Part shown: positions 15,250-16,380 of the stretch, one piece after another
Position numbering within the stretch: position 1 is the first letter of the stretch
How the letters are laid out: each line of letters starts with the position of its first letter
DNA from: JAIEPT01 sp038217425
GTDB lineage: Bacteria; Planctomycetota; Planctomycetia; Gemmatales; Gemmataceae
DNA: 16,380 bases
Direction of reading: 5' to 3'
NCBI GenBank assembly: GCA_038217425.1
Contig: JBBQPM010000156.1
Coordinates: 1 to 16,380 of the forward strand
Program-made: the position numbers and the translations under genes
The notes under the pieces: generated by a model
Databases searched by the model: none
Told to the model about the DNA's origin: nothing
The model's input: the letters and a program-made list of their open reading frames with translations, nothing else

Positions 15250-15264
15250 AATCCTTTCCGGCAC

Positions 15265-16380
15265 TCATGCGGCATTCCAGTACGCGGCCCATTGGCTGCT
15301 GTAGTTGAGACAGCAGAGTTCGCCCATTTTGTTGGCGTTCTCCACCTTCCAACGGGCGCCCGTCTGTTTCAATCGCTTGCCGATCAGGTTTTTGGCGGCT
15401 CCTTCCACCATGCCGCTGCCGATGCTTTTGCCCTGGTGAAGGCGAAGGCGGTAATTCAAGTGATCCAGATGCTTCGAAAGATAGCTCGTCAAGCCAACCA
15501 CGCCTTGATGCCGTTCGGGCGTGTTGTCGGCGGCCAAGGTCGCTCCGATGTGTTGGCAGATTCCCCACCATCCGTCCGCGAGTAACGCCTGCCGTCCCTC
15601 GTCGAGCCAGGCCTTCGCTTGCGGAGTGTTTTCGCCATGCAGAGCCTTGGCGGCATCGGAAATGTATGTACTAGCGTGATAGATATCCAAAAGGCCCGAG
15701 GCGCCCGGGAATTGCACCTGGGCGTGATCCCAGATCCACTCGGCGCCGTCGCCCAGAACGCTGATCGATGCCGGACTGACGATGCCCAGGCGCCGCTTCC
15801 ACTCGGCCCAGCGCGGCGCGAAGAGGTCGATCGATTCAATGCCGGCGAAGGCGATGCGCACGCTCGGCGCCGGCAGATGCCGCGTGGCCCATTCGGCAGG
15901 CGTCGCCGCCGGGCCCAGCGGCCGCTTCGCGAATATGCCGATTTTCATGTCGCGCCAGCCCGTGTCGGTGTTCACTTTCACGGCGTCGGTCTGGAATTCG
16001 ACTTCCCCCTTCGCCTTGGGGAACGCCTCGAGCGCCGCCGGATTGTCCTTTTGCCACTGGGCGATACGTCGCGATTCTTCGTGGCACGCTTGGCGGAGTC
16101 GCTCGTCGCTGAGGTGCCAACCGCACAGATCGGCGAGGAGACTTTCCGATTCCGCGAACGAATGGCTCGCGCCGGCGCGGCACGCCAAACGGGTCGCCTG
16201 ACGCGTGAGATAGCCCTCGATGCCGACGCGGCGATCCAGCGGATAGCCGCCCAGACTGCAACCTGCGCAGGTGAAGTAGGCGCGTTCGAGCGTGATGAGC
16301 CCGATCGCCGTTACGACCGACCGCGGCGACCGTCCTTTGTGGCGGCAGGAATGACCGCACGGGCAGGTCCGGCCCGACCC
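15265..16380 (-). CDS. ISKra4-like DDE transposase, 5'-truncated by the window edge
   Basis: The last 371 residues are seen; the start lies beyond the right edge. The visible N-terminal part has a Cys-rich zinc-ribbon-like element (TCPCGHSCRHKGRSPRSV, then LERAYFTCAGC), a common feature of ISKra4-group transposases. The catalytic core follows: VLGDGAEWIWDHA (first Asp), LLDIYHASTYI (second Asp) and GSGMVEGAAKNLIGKRLKQT (Glu), a plausible DDE triad. The frame is unbroken, so the element may be active. An internal TTG at 16188 could be mistaken for a start, but the family-like sequence continues upstream of it. The far IS end and terminal repeats cannot be checked because only one side is present; the near end should lie between about 15079 and 15264. 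Confidence 0.85.
   Translation of the reverse strand, partial: GSGRTCPCGHSCRHKGRSPRSVVTAIGLITLERAYFTCAGCSLGGYPLDRRVGIEGYLTRQATRLACRAGASHSFAESESLLADLCGWHLSDERLRQACHEESRRIAQWQKDNPAALEAFPKAKGEVEFQTDAVKVNTDTGWRDMKIGIFAKRPLGPAATPAEWATRHLPAPSVRIAFAGIESIDLFAPRWAEWKRRLGIVSPASISVLGDGAEWIWDHAQVQFPGASGLLDIYHASTYISDAAKALHGENTPQAKAWLDEGRQALLADGWWGICQHIGATLAADNTPERHQGVVGLTSYLSKHLDHLNYRLRLHQGKSIGSGMVEGAAKNLIGKRLKQTGARWKVENANKMGELCCLNYSSQWAAYWNAA

Larger units (their letters stand above)
15079..16380 (-). mobile_element. Partial insertion sequence, ISKra4 family
   Basis: The element consists of the transposase gene plus an undetermined flank. Its left boundary is somewhere between the KaiC operon start (15078) and the transposase stop (15265); the outer limit given here is the maximum, and the GC-rich hairpin at 15233-15249 is probably inside it. 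The right end lies outside the window, so inverted repeats and target duplication could not be matched. Confidence 0.6.

Noticed and set aside
15079..15264. N-terminal extension of the 139-aa protein or a separate small gene
   Set aside because: The stretch is Arg/Pro-rich, has no further ATG and no convincing ribosome binding site, and probably includes the insertion-sequence end.
1..16380. tRNA, rRNA or CRISPR arrays
   Set aside because: No cloverleaf-like gene, ribosomal RNA segment or regularly spaced direct repeat was noticed; intergenic gaps are all under about 215 bases.

Overview
The window looks like a chromosomal segment of a planctomycete, probably in or near the Gemmatales. The DNA is GC-rich. 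It carries three hallmark planctomycetal secreted-protein types close together on the same strand: a DUF1501 protein, a DUF1549/DUF1553 protein with an internal CxxCH, and a planctomycete-type cytochrome c fused to WD40 repeats. LL-diaminopimelate aminotransferase is also typical of the PVC group. The lineage is inferred from gene content only; there is no rRNA or tRNA in the window.

Layout. At the left edge is the 3' end of a plus-strand outer-membrane beta-barrel protein (3-884), followed by a strong hairpin (903-934). From 9228 down to 961 everything is on the minus strand. In transcription order these genes are: dapL-like aminotransferase, ilvD, a small membrane-anchored protein with a Tudor/SH3-like tail, cytochrome c-WD40, DUF1549/DUF1553 and DUF1501. 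The first four are closely spaced and may be one transcript. The last two are separated from them and from each other by gaps of about 110 and 210 bases that hold inverted repeats, including a perfect 22-bp palindrome. Divergent from dapL is a two-gene plus-strand module (9358-9908) with an ATGA overlap that looks like a RelE/ParE-type toxin-antitoxin pair with a recognisable sigma70-like promoter.

The most interesting part is the minus-strand operon from 15078 to 9918. It encodes an unrecognised 139-aa protein, a two-domain KaiC-like ATPase and two hybrid histidine kinases. The junctions are an ATGA overlap, a 3-base gap and a 17-base gap. The two kinases have exactly the same length (536 aa) and share a closely similar PAS-containing N-terminal third, but their kinase cores belong to different subtypes. 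No KaiA or KaiB is present. None of the four proteins has an obvious membrane segment, so this looks like a cytosolic KaiC-centred phosphorelay with an unknown input.

At the right edge is the 3' part of an ISKra4-like transposase (15265 to beyond 16380, minus strand). It ends only about 190 bases upstream of the KaiC operon, and that short interval must hold both the IS end and the operon's promoter unless the operon is transcribed from the IS.
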